Source: Orenia marismortui DSM 5156
GTDB lineage: Bacteria > Bacillota > Halanaerobiia > Halobacteroidales > Halobacteroidaceae
Assembly (NCBI RefSeq): GCF_000379025.1
Contig: NZ_KB900623.1
Coordinates: 108,334-172,333, forward strand
Reading direction: 5' to 3'
Length of the DNA: 64,000 nt
Within the stretch, counting starts at the first letter, position 1. Every line of letters begins with the position of its first letter. Below, one piece after another: positions 8,217 to 16,619 of the stretch. The notes beneath the pieces were generated by a model. It ran no database searches. It saw nothing but the letters and a program-made list of their open reading frames with translations, and was not told the DNA's origin. The position numbers and the translations under genes are program-made.

Positions 8217-8497
8217 TATCAGATCCTCCCTTAGTAATTATGTAATATAATTAATACTATTTTATATGTCTGCTAATATTATTATGTTATTTATTTGTAG
8301 AATAGAAGATAAATTTTATTAGTCCAACTTAGATCAAAAATGATTCTTTTATATTGCATAAATGATATTTTTTAACTATTATTGATATTTATTTTTAATT
8401 TTAGAAGGAAAAAATATCATATTTGAAGAATAAAATATCTAAAAGAGTTTAAATTTTCATTTTTATAAATTCAATAACATAATAGGAGGAATCAAGT

Positions 8498-9604
8498 ATG
8501 GCAAAGAATAAACCTAAAATAACTTCTAAAATATTTGCTGCTTTAAAAATGTTTATGGTAAATATATCATTTTTTGTAAAAAGTATGGTTGGGATCTTTA
8601 TAACATTGATATTAACATTATTCCTTTGGAATAATAACCCAATCCCCATCGTTGATGATTTTATAATTGGATTTTTAATCTTAATTTTCTCCTTATTAAT
8701 CTATTATGTAGTCAGATATTCTTTAGATATATATAATAAGAAGAAGGAGAAGATCAAATTTTCAGATATCTTTTCCAATGAGACAATTGGACAAATATTT
8801 TCATTGCTGGTAGTAATCTTAGCTGGAGGAATATTTGCATATTTTCCAAAGTTCTTTTTGAATAAAATAAATCTGCTGATATCTAATTTAATTGTAGCGG
8901 TTATTGGAATCTATATATTTAGTAGATTAATATTTACACTTCATTTCATGGTAGATGAAAAGGCTGGAGCTTTGGATGGAATTGAAAGAAGTCATATTTT
9001 AACTAAAGAAAATATATTGGAATCGACTATATTATTACTAATTTTATTGACACTTAATTTACCTCCTATTGTAGTATTATTTACTTTGGCAAAGACAAAT
9101 CTATTAGCGAATTTATTATCAATTGCTTATCTTTCTATTTCTATTCCTTGGAGTATATTTATTTCTGTAGTTATTTATTGTAATTTGGTAAAAGAGAAGT
9201 TTAGTCAAGGACTTAAAATGGTAATTAATGAAGAGAAGTTCAAAATGGATATGCTTAATAATAAAGAAGAATTAAGAAAAGATATAATTGCTAAAGAGGA
9301 GATGGCCTCTAGTGAAGAAGTAGAAGAAGTAGAAGAAGTAGAAGAAGTAGAAGAAGTAGAAGAAGTAGAAGAAGTAGAAGAAGTAGAAGAAGTAGAAGAA
9401 GTAGAAGAAGTAGAAGAAGCAGAAGAAGCAGAAGAAGCAGAAGAAGCAGAAGAAGCAGAAAAAGCATTATTGGAAGAATTAGCTAAAGAGTTAGTAGAGG
9501 AAGAATCAAATAAAAGTTTGGAAGATAAAAATTCAGAAGATGATGACATATTGAATTTTGATATTGGAATTGGAGAGTATTATTTTAATAATGATGAAAA
9601 TTAA
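8498..9604 (+). CDS. Polytopic membrane protein with long acidic repeat tail (368 aa)
   Basis: The N-terminal 235 residues contain about six hydrophobic helices (roughly 27-43, 52-72, 100-115, 128-147, 175-197 and 205-230). After a charged linker, residues 273-323 are an uninterrupted tripeptide repeat: eleven Glu-Glu-Val, five Glu-Glu-Ala, one Glu-Lys-Ala, then a further acidic tail. AGGAGG precedes the ATG. The tail must be cytoplasmic if the helix count is right and would be strongly negative, so it could form an extended helix or bind a basic partner. The next gene, 79 bases downstream, is a ParM-like actin with a Lys-rich C-terminus, so an electrostatic partnership is plausible but unproven. 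No named family was recognised. Confidence 0.7.
   Translation: MAKNKPKITSKIFAALKMFMVNISFFVKSMVGIFITLILTLFLWNNNPIPIVDDFIIGFLILIFSLLIYYVVRYSLDIYNKKKEKIKFSDIFSNETIGQIFSLLVVILAGGIFAYFPKFFLNKINLLISNLIVAVIGIYIFSRLIFTLHFMVDEKAGALDGIERSHILTKENILESTILLLILLTLNLPPIVVLFTLAKTNLLANLLSIAYLSISIPWSIFISVVIYCNLVKEKFSQGLKMVINEEKFKMDMLNNKEELRKDIIAKEEMASSEEVEEVEEVEEVEEVEEVEEVEEVEEVEEVEEVEEAEEAEEAEEAEEAEKALLEELAKELVEEESNKSLEDKNSEDDDILNFDIGIGEYYFNNDEN
9314..9466 (+). repeat. Coding minisatellite of 9-bp units (17 copies)
   Basis: Eleven identical GAAGAAGTA units are followed by five GAAGAAGCA units and one GAAAAAGCA, all in frame in the membrane-protein gene. The near-perfect copies, with a block switch from GTA to GCA, point to recent slippage expansion. 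Confidence 0.95.
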
Positions 9605-9683
9605 TGAAATTATATTAATTTATAAAGATTTTTAATTTGATTAGATTACTTAGTTATTAAAATATTCTTAAGGGGGAAAATAA

Positions 9684-10790
9684 ATGAAGGTTTTTGATGT
9701 AGTAGGTTTTGACAATGGCTATGATTGTGTAAAGATTGTTGTTGGTCCTGGTGAGGAGGATAAAGTATTATTTCCTTCAGTAACCCATCAACCGGATCCA
9801 GTATCCAATTTCTCTATTTTTAGTATTAGCAAAATTTCTAATAATGTAACATTTAATAAAGAAAAGATGATTATTGAATACCAAGGAAAGGAATATTATG
9901 TAGGAGATTATGCAGTAAGCCAAGATGCACGAGGTGGTACCAAAAATTTCTCTGATGAAAAATTTCAAGAACCATCTGAAATTGTTAAATTTTTAGCTGG
10001 AATCTCTCTATTTACTGACGATGATAAGGTTAAAATAAACAATCTGGTTTTAGGACTAAATGTAGAGAAATATAACCAATATAGAGATAAGATGATAAAA
10101 GTTTTTAAAGATAAAAGCTTTGAATATAAATTATCTAAAAGTGATAAAATTACCCAAATAGAAATTAAGAATGTTATTTGTGTACCTCAAGGAATTGGAG
10201 CTTATTATGATCAAGCATTAACATTGGAAGGAAGCCCTTCTAATGATGAATTGGCAAATTCTAGATTTGGTTTAATTGATATTGGTGGTAAAACAGTAGA
10301 TGCATTTATTTCTGAAGGGATGGAGCCAATAGTTGGTACAGATATAGGAATTCAATATGGAATGTCTAATTCTTTTAAAAATGTAGCAGAAAATTTAGGA
10401 GATGACATACCATATAATTTAATTGCTCAAAATTATCTTAAAGGAGAAGAAAATATCTTTTGGAAAGGTAAGGAATATAATGTAATTGAGAATTGTAAAA
10501 AAGGGTTTAATCAATTTGCTCAGAAGGTTTATGATGAAATCACTAAAACCTGGGATCAACAACTATATAGAACAAGATCTGTCTTGTTATGTGGTGGTGG
10601 TGCTAGAATAGTTGGAGATAAATTAAGTGAGATGTTGCCTGTTGAGGTTAATGTACTTAACAATCCTCAGTTTAGTAATGCAAATGGATATTATAAATTG
10701 GGTGTATATAATTCACGTAAGAGTAGAGCTGCTAAATCATTAAAATCTAAGCAAGTAAAAGATAAAAGAGATAAGAAAAATCATGCTTAA
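9684..10790 (+). CDS. ParM-like actin-family ATPase (368 aa)
   Basis: This is a bacterial actin homologue of the ParM/Alp type. Phosphate-1 loop GFDNGYDCVKI lies at residues 8-18, phosphate-2 loop LIDIGGKTVDAF at 197-208, and the adenosine motif LCGGGARIVG at 302-311, followed by NPQFSNANGYYKLG (327-340), which resembles the ParM family end. Residues 346-367 are very rich in Lys and Arg. Such proteins polymerise with ATP and usually move plasmids with a DNA-binding adaptor (ParR) and a centromere. Here no ParR-like gene or centromere array is visible; instead the upstream neighbour is a membrane protein with an acidic tail. AAGGGGGA precedes the ATG, and a perfect terminator follows the stop. 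Confidence 0.85.
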   Translation: MKVFDVVGFDNGYDCVKIVVGPGEEDKVLFPSVTHQPDPVSNFSIFSISKISNNVTFNKEKMIIEYQGKEYYVGDYAVSQDARGGTKNFSDEKFQEPSEIVKFLAGISLFTDDDKVKINNLVLGLNVEKYNQYRDKMIKVFKDKSFEYKLSKSDKITQIEIKNVICVPQGIGAYYDQALTLEGSPSNDELANSRFGLIDIGGKTVDAFISEGMEPIVGTDIGIQYGMSNSFKNVAENLGDDIPYNLIAQNYLKGEENIFWKGKEYNVIENCKKGFNQFAQKVYDEITKTWDQQLYRTRSVLLCGGGARIVGDKLSEMLPVEVNVLNNPQFSNANGYYKLGVYNSRKSRAAKSLKSKQVKDKRDKKNHA

Positions 10791-10830
10791 TAAACAATCC
10801 CTTGGCCTAAAAAGCCAAGGGATTGTTTAT
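10790..10830. terminator. Bidirectional terminator between the ParM-like and ABC genes
   Basis: A 17-bp perfect stem (10790-10806 with 10814-10830), core CAATCCCTTGGC, has a 7-base loop. It overlaps both stop codons of the convergent genes. Confidence 0.9.
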
Positions 10831-12551
10831 TATACTAAACTAAATTGTTTGGTATATAACTTTCTATATACCCCATCTGTTTTATCTAATAATTCTTCAT
10901 GTTTTCCTATCTCAACTATACCTTTATCAGTTAAAACTATAATCTTATCTGCGTTTCTAACAGTAGATAAACGATGAGCTATTACTAAAGTAGTTCTATC
11001 TTTTGATAATCTAGCTAAAGATTTTTGAATGATTCTTTCACTTTCGTTATCTAAAGAAGAAGTAGCTTCATCTAAAATTAAGATAGGTGGATTTTTCAAG
11101 AATGAGCGGGCAATAGAAATCCTCTGTTTCTGTCCACCAGATAATTTGACACCACGCGCACCTATGTTAGTATCATATCCATTTTCTAGATTTATAATAA
11201 ATTCATGTGCGTTAGCTTCTTTTGCTGCTTCTATAATCTCTTCTTGAGTAGCATCTAAGCTTCCATAGAGAATATTTTCTTTGATTGTGCCATTAAAGAG
11301 AAACACATCTTGTTGTACAATCCCAATATTCTTTCTTAATGAATCTAAGCTAAGATTTTGAATATTTAGATTATCAATCAAAATTTCGCCTTTATCAATA
11401 TCATAGAATCTAGGTAGTAACTTACATAAAGTAGATTTACCTGCCCCCGAAGGACCAACAAAGGCAACGGTCTCTCCTGCATTAATACTAATATTAATAC
11501 CTGTTAACACCTTGTTATGATGATTATATCCAAAGGAGACATTAGAATATTTTATATTCCCTTTAATATTTTCTAATTTTTTAGCATCTTCATTCACTTT
11601 AATCTCTGTTTTGATAGCCATTAATTCAGTAAATCTTTGAAATCCTGCCATTCCTTTTTGGAATTGTTCATTAAAGCTTACTAGCCTTTTGATAGGCTCC
11701 ATAAACATCTTAACATAAAAGATAAAAGCAACTAATTGCCCTGTTGTTAGCTCACCTTTTTTGATGAAATAGGCACCAGCAGCTAAGGTTATTAAGACGA
11801 TCATATTACTAAAGAAATTCATGCTAGCATAAAAATCAGCCATTGTTTTCATAGTAGTTTCTCTTGAGTTACAGTAATTATTATTAACTCTGTTAAATTT
11901 CTTCTTAACTACTTCTTCATTAGTAAAAGATTTAACTACTCTGATCCCACTTAAGCTATCTTCGATCTCTGAGTTTAAGATTCCTAACCTTTCTTTATTA
12001 GTTTTAAAGTGTTGATGCATTCTTTTTCCTAATTTGAAAGAGAATAGAATCATAATCGGAATCATAATAAAGGTTAATAATGCTAATTTTAAATTGATAT
12101 TTATTAAGATAATAAAAGATCCTAAGATCATAACAGTAGATATAAATAAGTCTTCAGGACCATGGTGAGCCAATTCCGATATATTAAGCAGGTCATTAGT
12201 AATTCGAGACATCAAATACCCAACTTTATTATCATCATAGAATTTGAAATCTAAAGTTTGTAAATGAGAGAATAAATCTCTTCTCATATCTGTTTCCATT
12301 CTAATACCGACAACATGTCCCCAATGATGGACAATATGTTGTAGTACAAATCTTAAAATATAGAGTCCTAATAAGATTAAGATAATATTAAAGACCATTG
12401 AAAAATTCTGTCTAGGAAAGTGTTTATCAATCATTTCTTTAATAAAGAAAGGAAAGATTAAGTCAATTCCTGACATAATGAAGGCACTACTTATATCCAA
12501 AATAAATAATTTGAAATGTTTCTTATAATAACTTATAAACTTTTTTAACAT
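10830..12551 (-). CDS. ABC exporter half-transporter, MsbA/BmrA type (573 aa)
   Basis: This is a fused membrane and ATPase half-transporter that should act as a homodimer to export lipids or hydrophobic compounds. The N-terminal ABC membrane domain (residues about 15-300) has six helices. The ATPase domain carries Walker A GPSGAGKST at 366-374, a Q-loop, signature LSGGQ at 470-474 and Walker B LILDEA at 491-496, followed by the switch His in AHRLSTV. AAGGAGG precedes the ATG on the minus strand. In a diderm organism a lipid-flippase role is possible, but there is no lipopolysaccharide gene next to it; substrate is unknown. It is transcribed alone, convergent with the ParM-like gene. Confidence 0.93.
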   Translation of the reverse strand: MLKKFISYYKKHFKLFILDISSAFIMSGIDLIFPFFIKEMIDKHFPRQNFSMVFNIILILLGLYILRFVLQHIVHHWGHVVGIRMETDMRRDLFSHLQTLDFKFYDDNKVGYLMSRITNDLLNISELAHHGPEDLFISTVMILGSFIILININLKLALLTFIMIPIMILFSFKLGKRMHQHFKTNKERLGILNSEIEDSLSGIRVVKSFTNEEVVKKKFNRVNNNYCNSRETTMKTMADFYASMNFFSNMIVLITLAAGAYFIKKGELTTGQLVAFIFYVKMFMEPIKRLVSFNEQFQKGMAGFQRFTELMAIKTEIKVNEDAKKLENIKGNIKYSNVSFGYNHHNKVLTGINISINAGETVAFVGPSGAGKSTLCKLLPRFYDIDKGEILIDNLNIQNLSLDSLRKNIGIVQQDVFLFNGTIKENILYGSLDATQEEIIEAAKEANAHEFIINLENGYDTNIGARGVKLSGGQKQRISIARSFLKNPPILILDEATSSLDNESERIIQKSLARLSKDRTTLVIAHRLSTVRNADKIIVLTDKGIVEIGKHEELLDKTDGVYRKLYTKQFSLV

Positions 12552-12810
12552 TTTTATCCTCCTTAGAATAAATTAAAGCTTGATGAAGAGTTTTAGGGTA
12601 GGTTTGGGTTTAGAGTTTATAAAAATAATAGCGATTAGCCAGAATCTTATATCTTTTATATTTTAGCATATTATAATTTTTAGCGCAATCAAGCAATTAT
12701 AACAGATGTTATTTGGGATAATAAGGATTTCTAGTTATATTTTTATCGATGATGGGTATTATACAATCATAGTTCTTAATTTAAATCTGTTATTTAGAAA
12801 GGGTAAATAA

Positions 12811-13272
12811 ATGTTAACTAAAATAAATGGATTTACTTTAATAGAAGTAATGATTGTAATTGCTATTATATCTATCTTAGTTTCAATTTCTTATCCTAAA
12901 ATTAATAATTATGTAAACTATTTTACTTTGACAACTGAGCTTAATCAATTGATAAGTGATTTACAATGGGCTAGACAACAGTCTATAGTAAGTAAAATTA
13001 AACATGGGATTATATTTTATCCAATAGAAAGTAAATATCAGATAGTTAAAGATAAAATTAATTGCAAAGTTATTAAAGAAGTAAGTTTAAGTGAGGATAA
13101 GATTAGATTTGGTGATATTACATTTCCAAGTTATAAAGGAGGAAAGGCGATATTCTTTAAAACTTTAGGAAATTTAGACAATCATAACGGAAGTATAGAA
13201 TTAATTAAGGTAGGTTATGGCAGTAAAAAAATAGTTTACTCTTCCAATGCAGGAGTAATAAATATAAATTAG
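12811..13272 (+). CDS. Type IV pseudopilin, GspH/FimT-like (153 aa)
   Basis: The prepilin cleavage motif G-FTLIEVMIVIAIISILVSI lies at residues 7-26, with Glu5 of the mature chain present. A helical spine (about 27-60) with WARQQSI near residue 54, typical of GspH/FimT pseudopilins, precedes a small globular beta domain. The protein would be cut by a prepilin peptidase (not in this window) and built into a pilus or secretion pseudopilus. It is the first of seven closely packed genes ending at 16558. Which machine it serves (type IV pilus, competence pilus or type II secretion) cannot be decided here. Confidence 0.85.
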   Translation: MLTKINGFTLIEVMIVIAIISILVSISYPKINNYVNYFTLTTELNQLISDLQWARQQSIVSKIKHGIIFYPIESKYQIVKDKINCKVIKEVSLSEDKIRFGDITFPSYKGGKAIFFKTLGNLDNHNGSIELIKVGYGSKKIVYSSNAGVININ

Positions 13273-13282
13273 GGGTTGAGAA

Positions 13283-13651
13283 ATGCTAACTAGTTCTAAT
13301 AATCAAGCAGGATTTACTTTAATTGAACTATTAGTCACAATATCAATTTTAGGTATTTTCTTAATACCGATGATAGGATATTTATCTACTACAAATCAAC
13401 AGATAGAAGAATTACATAAAAGGACAATAGCAATCAATCTAGCTAGACTAAAGTTAGAAGAAGAGATAAATGAAGATTTTGATAATGTGATTAGTAGTAG
13501 TTTGATCAACTTTAATGGTGAATTTATAGCTTATAAATATCAGTTTAATGTTATTAGAATCAATGAGAGAATTAAAAAAGTTCAAATTAAGGTTTATTGT
13601 CATAAAAGAGAAGTAGTTGATTTGATAACTTTTATAACTGCTTCTATCTAG
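13283..13651 (+). CDS. Type IV pseudopilin, GspI/PilV-like (122 aa)
   Basis: It carries the prepilin motif G-FTLIELLVTISILGIFLI near residues 10-28, with the conserved Glu at +5, followed by a short helix and a small C-terminal domain. Size and position match the minor pseudopilins GspI/PilV, which help start pilus assembly. It starts 10 bases after the previous gene with GGGGTTGAG as ribosome site and ends 8 bases before the next. The single C-terminal-half Cys (YCHKREV) is unpaired. Assignment to GspI rather than another minor pilin rests mainly on gene order. Confidence 0.75.
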   Translation: MLTSSNNQAGFTLIELLVTISILGIFLIPMIGYLSTTNQQIEELHKRTIAINLARLKLEEEINEDFDNVISSSLINFNGEFIAYKYQFNVIRINERIKKVQIKVYCHKREVVDLITFITASI

Positions 13652-13659
13652 GAGGATAA

Positions 13660-14103
13660 ATGATTAATCCAAACAATGAAAATGCTTATACAATGATAGA
13701 AATAATTGTAGTTTTAGCTATCTTCTCTATTATAATATCTCAATTGGCTTTAATTAATCAGCTTTTATTGGATAGTTGGAATTTCAATAAGAGAAAGTCT
13801 AGTCTAGAAGATGAATTACGAATAAGTATGAGTACAATAAATAATAATATTCAATCTTCCTTGTATATAAAGGAGATAGATCCTTCTAAAGTTATTTATC
13901 TAAATAAAGAAGGAGAATATAAAGAAATCTATTATAAGAAAGGCTTAGGATTATGTATGGACTCTGATCAAAATATTATCAGTAATAAAGTTAGAAATTT
14001 AGATTTCAAATTTTTAAATAATATTTTATATATTCAGATTGGGGCTGGAGAAAAAGAGGAAGAGTTTAAACTTAAAACAGCAATTAAAGTTAATTATAAT
14101 TAG
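13660..14103 (+). CDS. Type IV pseudopilin, GspJ/PilW-like (147 aa)
   Basis: It has a prepilin-like N-terminus, A-YTMIEIIVVLAIFSIIIS (residues 9-27), with Ala instead of Gly before the cleavage site and Tyr instead of Phe at +1, but Glu at +5 retained. The cleavage residue is unusual, because prepilin peptidases strongly prefer Gly, though Ala is tolerated in some. The middle (KSSLEDELRISMSTINNNIQSS) forms an amphipathic helix, as in GspJ. It sits third in the pseudopilin run with an AGGAGG ribosome site. It is probably a minor pseudopilin of the same tip complex as its neighbours. Confidence 0.7.
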   Translation: MINPNNENAYTMIEIIVVLAIFSIIISQLALINQLLLDSWNFNKRKSSLEDELRISMSTINNNIQSSLYIKEIDPSKVIYLNKEGEYKEIYYKKGLGLCMDSDQNIISNKVRNLDFKFLNNILYIQIGAGEKEEEFKLKTAIKVNYN

Positions 14104-14111
14104 GTGATTAG

Positions 14112-14903
14112 ATGGTAATGCTCAAGAAAGAAGATGGGTATGCATTAATTTTTGTAATGATAATCCTGTCTATGTTTAGTATTATTTTTCCTGTACTTTT
14201 AAATTTATCTTATAATCAGTTTTGTATAAGTAGAAATTACGAAGCTGCTATAAAAGATCATTTCTTAATAAATGGAGTAGTTAATATATTATTACAAGAT
14301 ATTTATGAAACTTTAAAAGAAAAGGTTAATAAACAAGGATATATTAGAAAAAAGGATTTATCTTTATTGTCTAAGAAGAAGACTTTGCGAATAGATGGTG
14401 TAACAATTAAATATGAAATTAAAGATATTGTCGATGAAAGTAGTAAGATTAATATAAATAAGGCTGATAAGAAGATCTTAAAATCATTACAAGGGGTAGG
14501 TGATTTATTAGCGCAAGAAATCATTAGTAATAGAAATTTCAAAGCAATAGAAGAAATTACAAAGGTCAAAGGTATAGGTGAAGTAAATAGCCCGAGTTAT
14601 CAGAAAATAAAAAGATATATTACTATTCATTCTGATAAAAGGATAAATATTAATACTGCAGAGAAATTAGTCTTGGAATCTTTAACTGGAATTAGCTCTT
14701 CTTTGGCCCAAAGAATTATTAATCATCGTCCTTTTGATAGAATTGAAGAGTTAACTGAGATAAATGGAATTGGTGAGAAGACTTATAGTAGTCTTTCAGA
14801 TTATATTAAAGCTTCATCTAAAAATTTTACGGTATCCTTCTTGATTCATATAAAAGAGGAAAATATTAAATATGAGTCAAGTAGAATATTGACTATTGAT
14901 TAA
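14112..14903 (+). CDS. GspK/PilX-like pseudopilin with two ComEA-type HhH domains (263 aa)
   Basis: A short N-terminal membrane helix, DGYALIFVMIILSMFSIIFP (8-27), lacks the Glu at +5, as is usual for GspK. It is followed by a domain that contains two helix-hairpin-helix units: residues 114-170 (ININKADKKILKSLQGVG ... VKGIG) and 178-232 (ININTAEKLVLESLTGIS ... INGIG). Both match the INTA..L..L.GIG pattern of ComEA DNA-binding domains. GspK proteins have one related SAM/HhH-like region; a clean tandem HhH is notable and hints at DNA binding, as in transformation. A second ATG at 14118 is also possible. It is the fourth gene of the cluster. Confidence 0.75.
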   Translation: MVMLKKEDGYALIFVMIILSMFSIIFPVLLNLSYNQFCISRNYEAAIKDHFLINGVVNILLQDIYETLKEKVNKQGYIRKKDLSLLSKKKTLRIDGVTIKYEIKDIVDESSKININKADKKILKSLQGVGDLLAQEIISNRNFKAIEEITKVKGIGEVNSPSYQKIKRYITIHSDKRININTAEKLVLESLTGISSSLAQRIINHRPFDRIEELTEINGIGEKTYSSLSDYIKASSKNFTVSFLIHIKEENIKYESSRILTID

Positions 14904-14935
14904 GAAGGTTATTTTCTAAAGAGGAGTGATTTTTA

Positions 14936-15451
14936 ATGAATTTAATACCAAAAGAATATCGATTGAGAATTAAATATAAGGAGTATAGAAAAAGAAGTAT
15001 TATAGTATCATTATTTTTGTCTTTATTATTAATTGGAGTAGTAATTTACTATCAGTACTCTATTTTAGATTATCAAAGGAGTGTTATCACTCTTAATACT
15101 AAATTAGAAGCTCTAAGCCAAGAGATGGCTAAAGAAGAGTTTTTAAAAGATCAAAAAAGAGATATAGATAGAAAGAGAAGTATAATTTCCAAGCTATCTA
15201 ATAGGGTTAGTTACCTACAGATTTTAGAGGATCTTAATCTTTTAGTACCAAAAAATACTTCTTTAGAGCAATTTGTTATTAATAGAGATCAAAGTTTAGA
15301 GATTATAGCTAAAACTACCAATGATCATAAAGCAATTAACATACTTAAGCGATTAGAGAAATATCCATATTTTAAAAACTTGAAGATGAATTTTACTGAT
15401 AGTCAGGTAAATGAACTAATCTTTGGTATAAAGGGGAGTGTAGGGCTATGA
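14936..15451 (+). CDS. pilN: PilN-like pilus assembly protein (171 aa)
   Basis: The N-terminal MNLIPKEYR is the classic PilN start (the NLLP-like motif that binds PilM). One membrane helix follows (about residues 25-43), then a coiled coil and a ferredoxin-like fold domain. PilN links the cytosolic actin-like PilM to PilO in the inner-membrane alignment complex. No pilM lies in this window, so it must be elsewhere or absent. AGAGGAGTG lies before the ATG, and the stop overlaps the next gene start by four bases, implying translational coupling with the PilO-like gene. Confidence 0.75.
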   Translation: MNLIPKEYRLRIKYKEYRKRSIIVSLFLSLLLIGVVIYYQYSILDYQRSVITLNTKLEALSQEMAKEEFLKDQKRDIDRKRSIISKLSNRVSYLQILEDLNLLVPKNTSLEQFVINRDQSLEIIAKTTNDHKAINILKRLEKYPYFKNLKMNFTDSQVNELIFGIKGSVGL

Positions 15452-16011
15452 TTGAACTAAACCAGACTAAATTGTCTGTAATAATTCCTTTAATTATTTT
15501 TTTCTTATTATCTTTTAGTCTATATTTTTTTAATATTAGTCCGACAAGAAATAAGGTAGAAAGTTTAAAAGAAGAGATTACAAATAGAAAGCTTAAGATT
15601 AACAAAGTTAACGATTTTATACTTAAGTCTAAAGATAATGATTTAGTAAACAAGGTTATTGAAGAAAATAAGAAAATTAATAGCCAAATACCACTAAAAT
15701 CAAATACTAATCAATTTTTGCGAGAAATTGAGAAAAAGATTATGAAGAATAATATCAATTTAGATAATTTTTATACCCAGGGAAGTGTTAAAAAAGATGA
15801 ATATATTCAAATTTCAATCAGATTATTATTTTCAGGAAGTTATAAAGATATTATCAATTTTTTCAAGGATTTAGAATCATTAGAACGATTATATAATATA
15901 GCTAGTTTGGCTATAACTAAGAATGATAAGCAAGAATTAGAGATAGAAACTTTATTACATATCTATTCATTTAATCAAGGTGGTGGATCTAGTAGTGAGC
16001 ATATCAAATAA
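15448..16011 (+). CDS. pilO: PilO-like pilus assembly protein (187 aa)
   Basis: It has a short cytosolic N-terminus, one membrane helix (about residues 10-29), a coiled coil (33-75) and a C-terminal ferredoxin-like domain, including the PilO-type segment GSYKDIINFFKDLESLERLYNI near residues 130-151. It would pair with the PilN-like protein in the inner membrane and reach into the periplasm. Its start overlaps the pilN stop, and its own 3' end overlaps the next gene start region. The assignment comes from topology, gene order and this motif rather than strong identity. Confidence 0.75.
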   Translation: MIELNQTKLSVIIPLIIFFLLSFSLYFFNISPTRNKVESLKEEITNRKLKINKVNDFILKSKDNDLVNKVIEENKKINSQIPLKSNTNQFLREIEKKIMKNNINLDNFYTQGSVKKDEYIQISIRLLFSGSYKDIINFFKDLESLERLYNIASLAITKNDKQELEIETLLHIYSFNQGGGSSSEHIK

Positions 16012-16558
16012 TAAATATAAATTATCACCGCTAGTAATTAAGTTTAAGTTATTTATAGCAGTATTCTTGTTTATTGTTGCTGTTATTTTGTGGGGGAAAT
16101 TATTGATCTTTGATAGTAATATGACTAATTCTAAAGTAGCTAGAGGAGAAAAGGATAAAATTGAATTTACTAATAATCTAAGAAAAGATAATAAAGAAGA
16201 ACAATATACTAAGTTAGAAGATTGGAAGGACTACATTGGTAAAAGTATTATGCGCAACTCTCCTTTTTCAAATAAGTCTCAAAATGGTGTAGAATTTAGT
16301 TATAAATCACATTCTGATTCTTATAGTAGTAAAGTTGAGGTAGAATTAAGAAGTAGGTTTAAAATATCTGGTTTAATTAAGGATGGTCAAGATAAATTAG
16401 TTATTTTAAGAGATGGTAACAAACTCTATTTTCTTAAACAAGGGGATAAATTTAATGGTTTTATTATCAAAGGAATAAAGGATAAAGAGGTTTTATTCTC
16501 AGATAGTAGAGCAGAATATAGTTTAAGATTAATTAAATATAATCAGTTAAAGATATAA
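15995..16558 (+). CDS. PilP/GspC-like periplasmic-linker protein (187 aa)
   Basis: It has one N-terminal membrane helix (FIAVFLFIVAVILWGKLLIF) and a linker, followed by a C-terminal beta domain (FKISGLIKDGQDKLVILRDG and on), which resembles the homology region of GspC or PilP that contacts the secretin. Start choice: GTG 15995 lies 11 bases after AAGGTGG; an earlier in-frame GTG at 15980 is inside that ribosome site. The gene start is inside the end of pilO. It would complete the N-O-P inner-membrane set. No secretin gene is in the window. Sequence similarity is weak, so the call leans on context. Confidence 0.6.
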   Translation: MSISNNKYKLSPLVIKFKLFIAVFLFIVAVILWGKLLIFDSNMTNSKVARGEKDKIEFTNNLRKDNKEEQYTKLEDWKDYIGKSIMRNSPFSNKSQNGVEFSYKSHSDSYSSKVEVELRSRFKISGLIKDGQDKLVILRDGNKLYFLKQGDKFNGFIIKGIKDKEVLFSDSRAEYSLRLIKYNQLKI

Positions 16559-16590
16559 TTAAGGTTATTTTAGATTTTTGGATTAAAATA

Positions 16591-16617
16591 AAAAAAGCAG
16601 ATGATCTGCTTTTTTTA
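16591..16617. terminator. Bidirectional terminator after the pilus cluster
   Basis: AAAAAAGCAGA-TGA-TCTGCTTTTTT forms a symmetrical stem with A and T tracts and serves both the pilus cluster and the convergent minus-strand gene. Confidence 0.9.
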
Positions 16618-16619
16618 TT

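Noticed and set aside
9205-9549. Minus-strand ORF rich in Ser-Thr-Ser repeats
   Set aside because: It is the antisense of the Glu-Glu-Val repeat of the membrane-protein gene; no ribosome site and low complexity explain the open frame.
8498-10790. Plasmid partition locus or integrated plasmid because of the ParM-like gene
   Set aside because: No ParR-like gene, no iterons or centromere repeats, no replication gene; the neighbours are ordinary chromosomal genes.
10783-10977. Plus-strand ORF of 64 codons over the terminator
   Set aside because: It runs through the ParM-like terminator hairpin and lies antisense to the ABC ATPase end.
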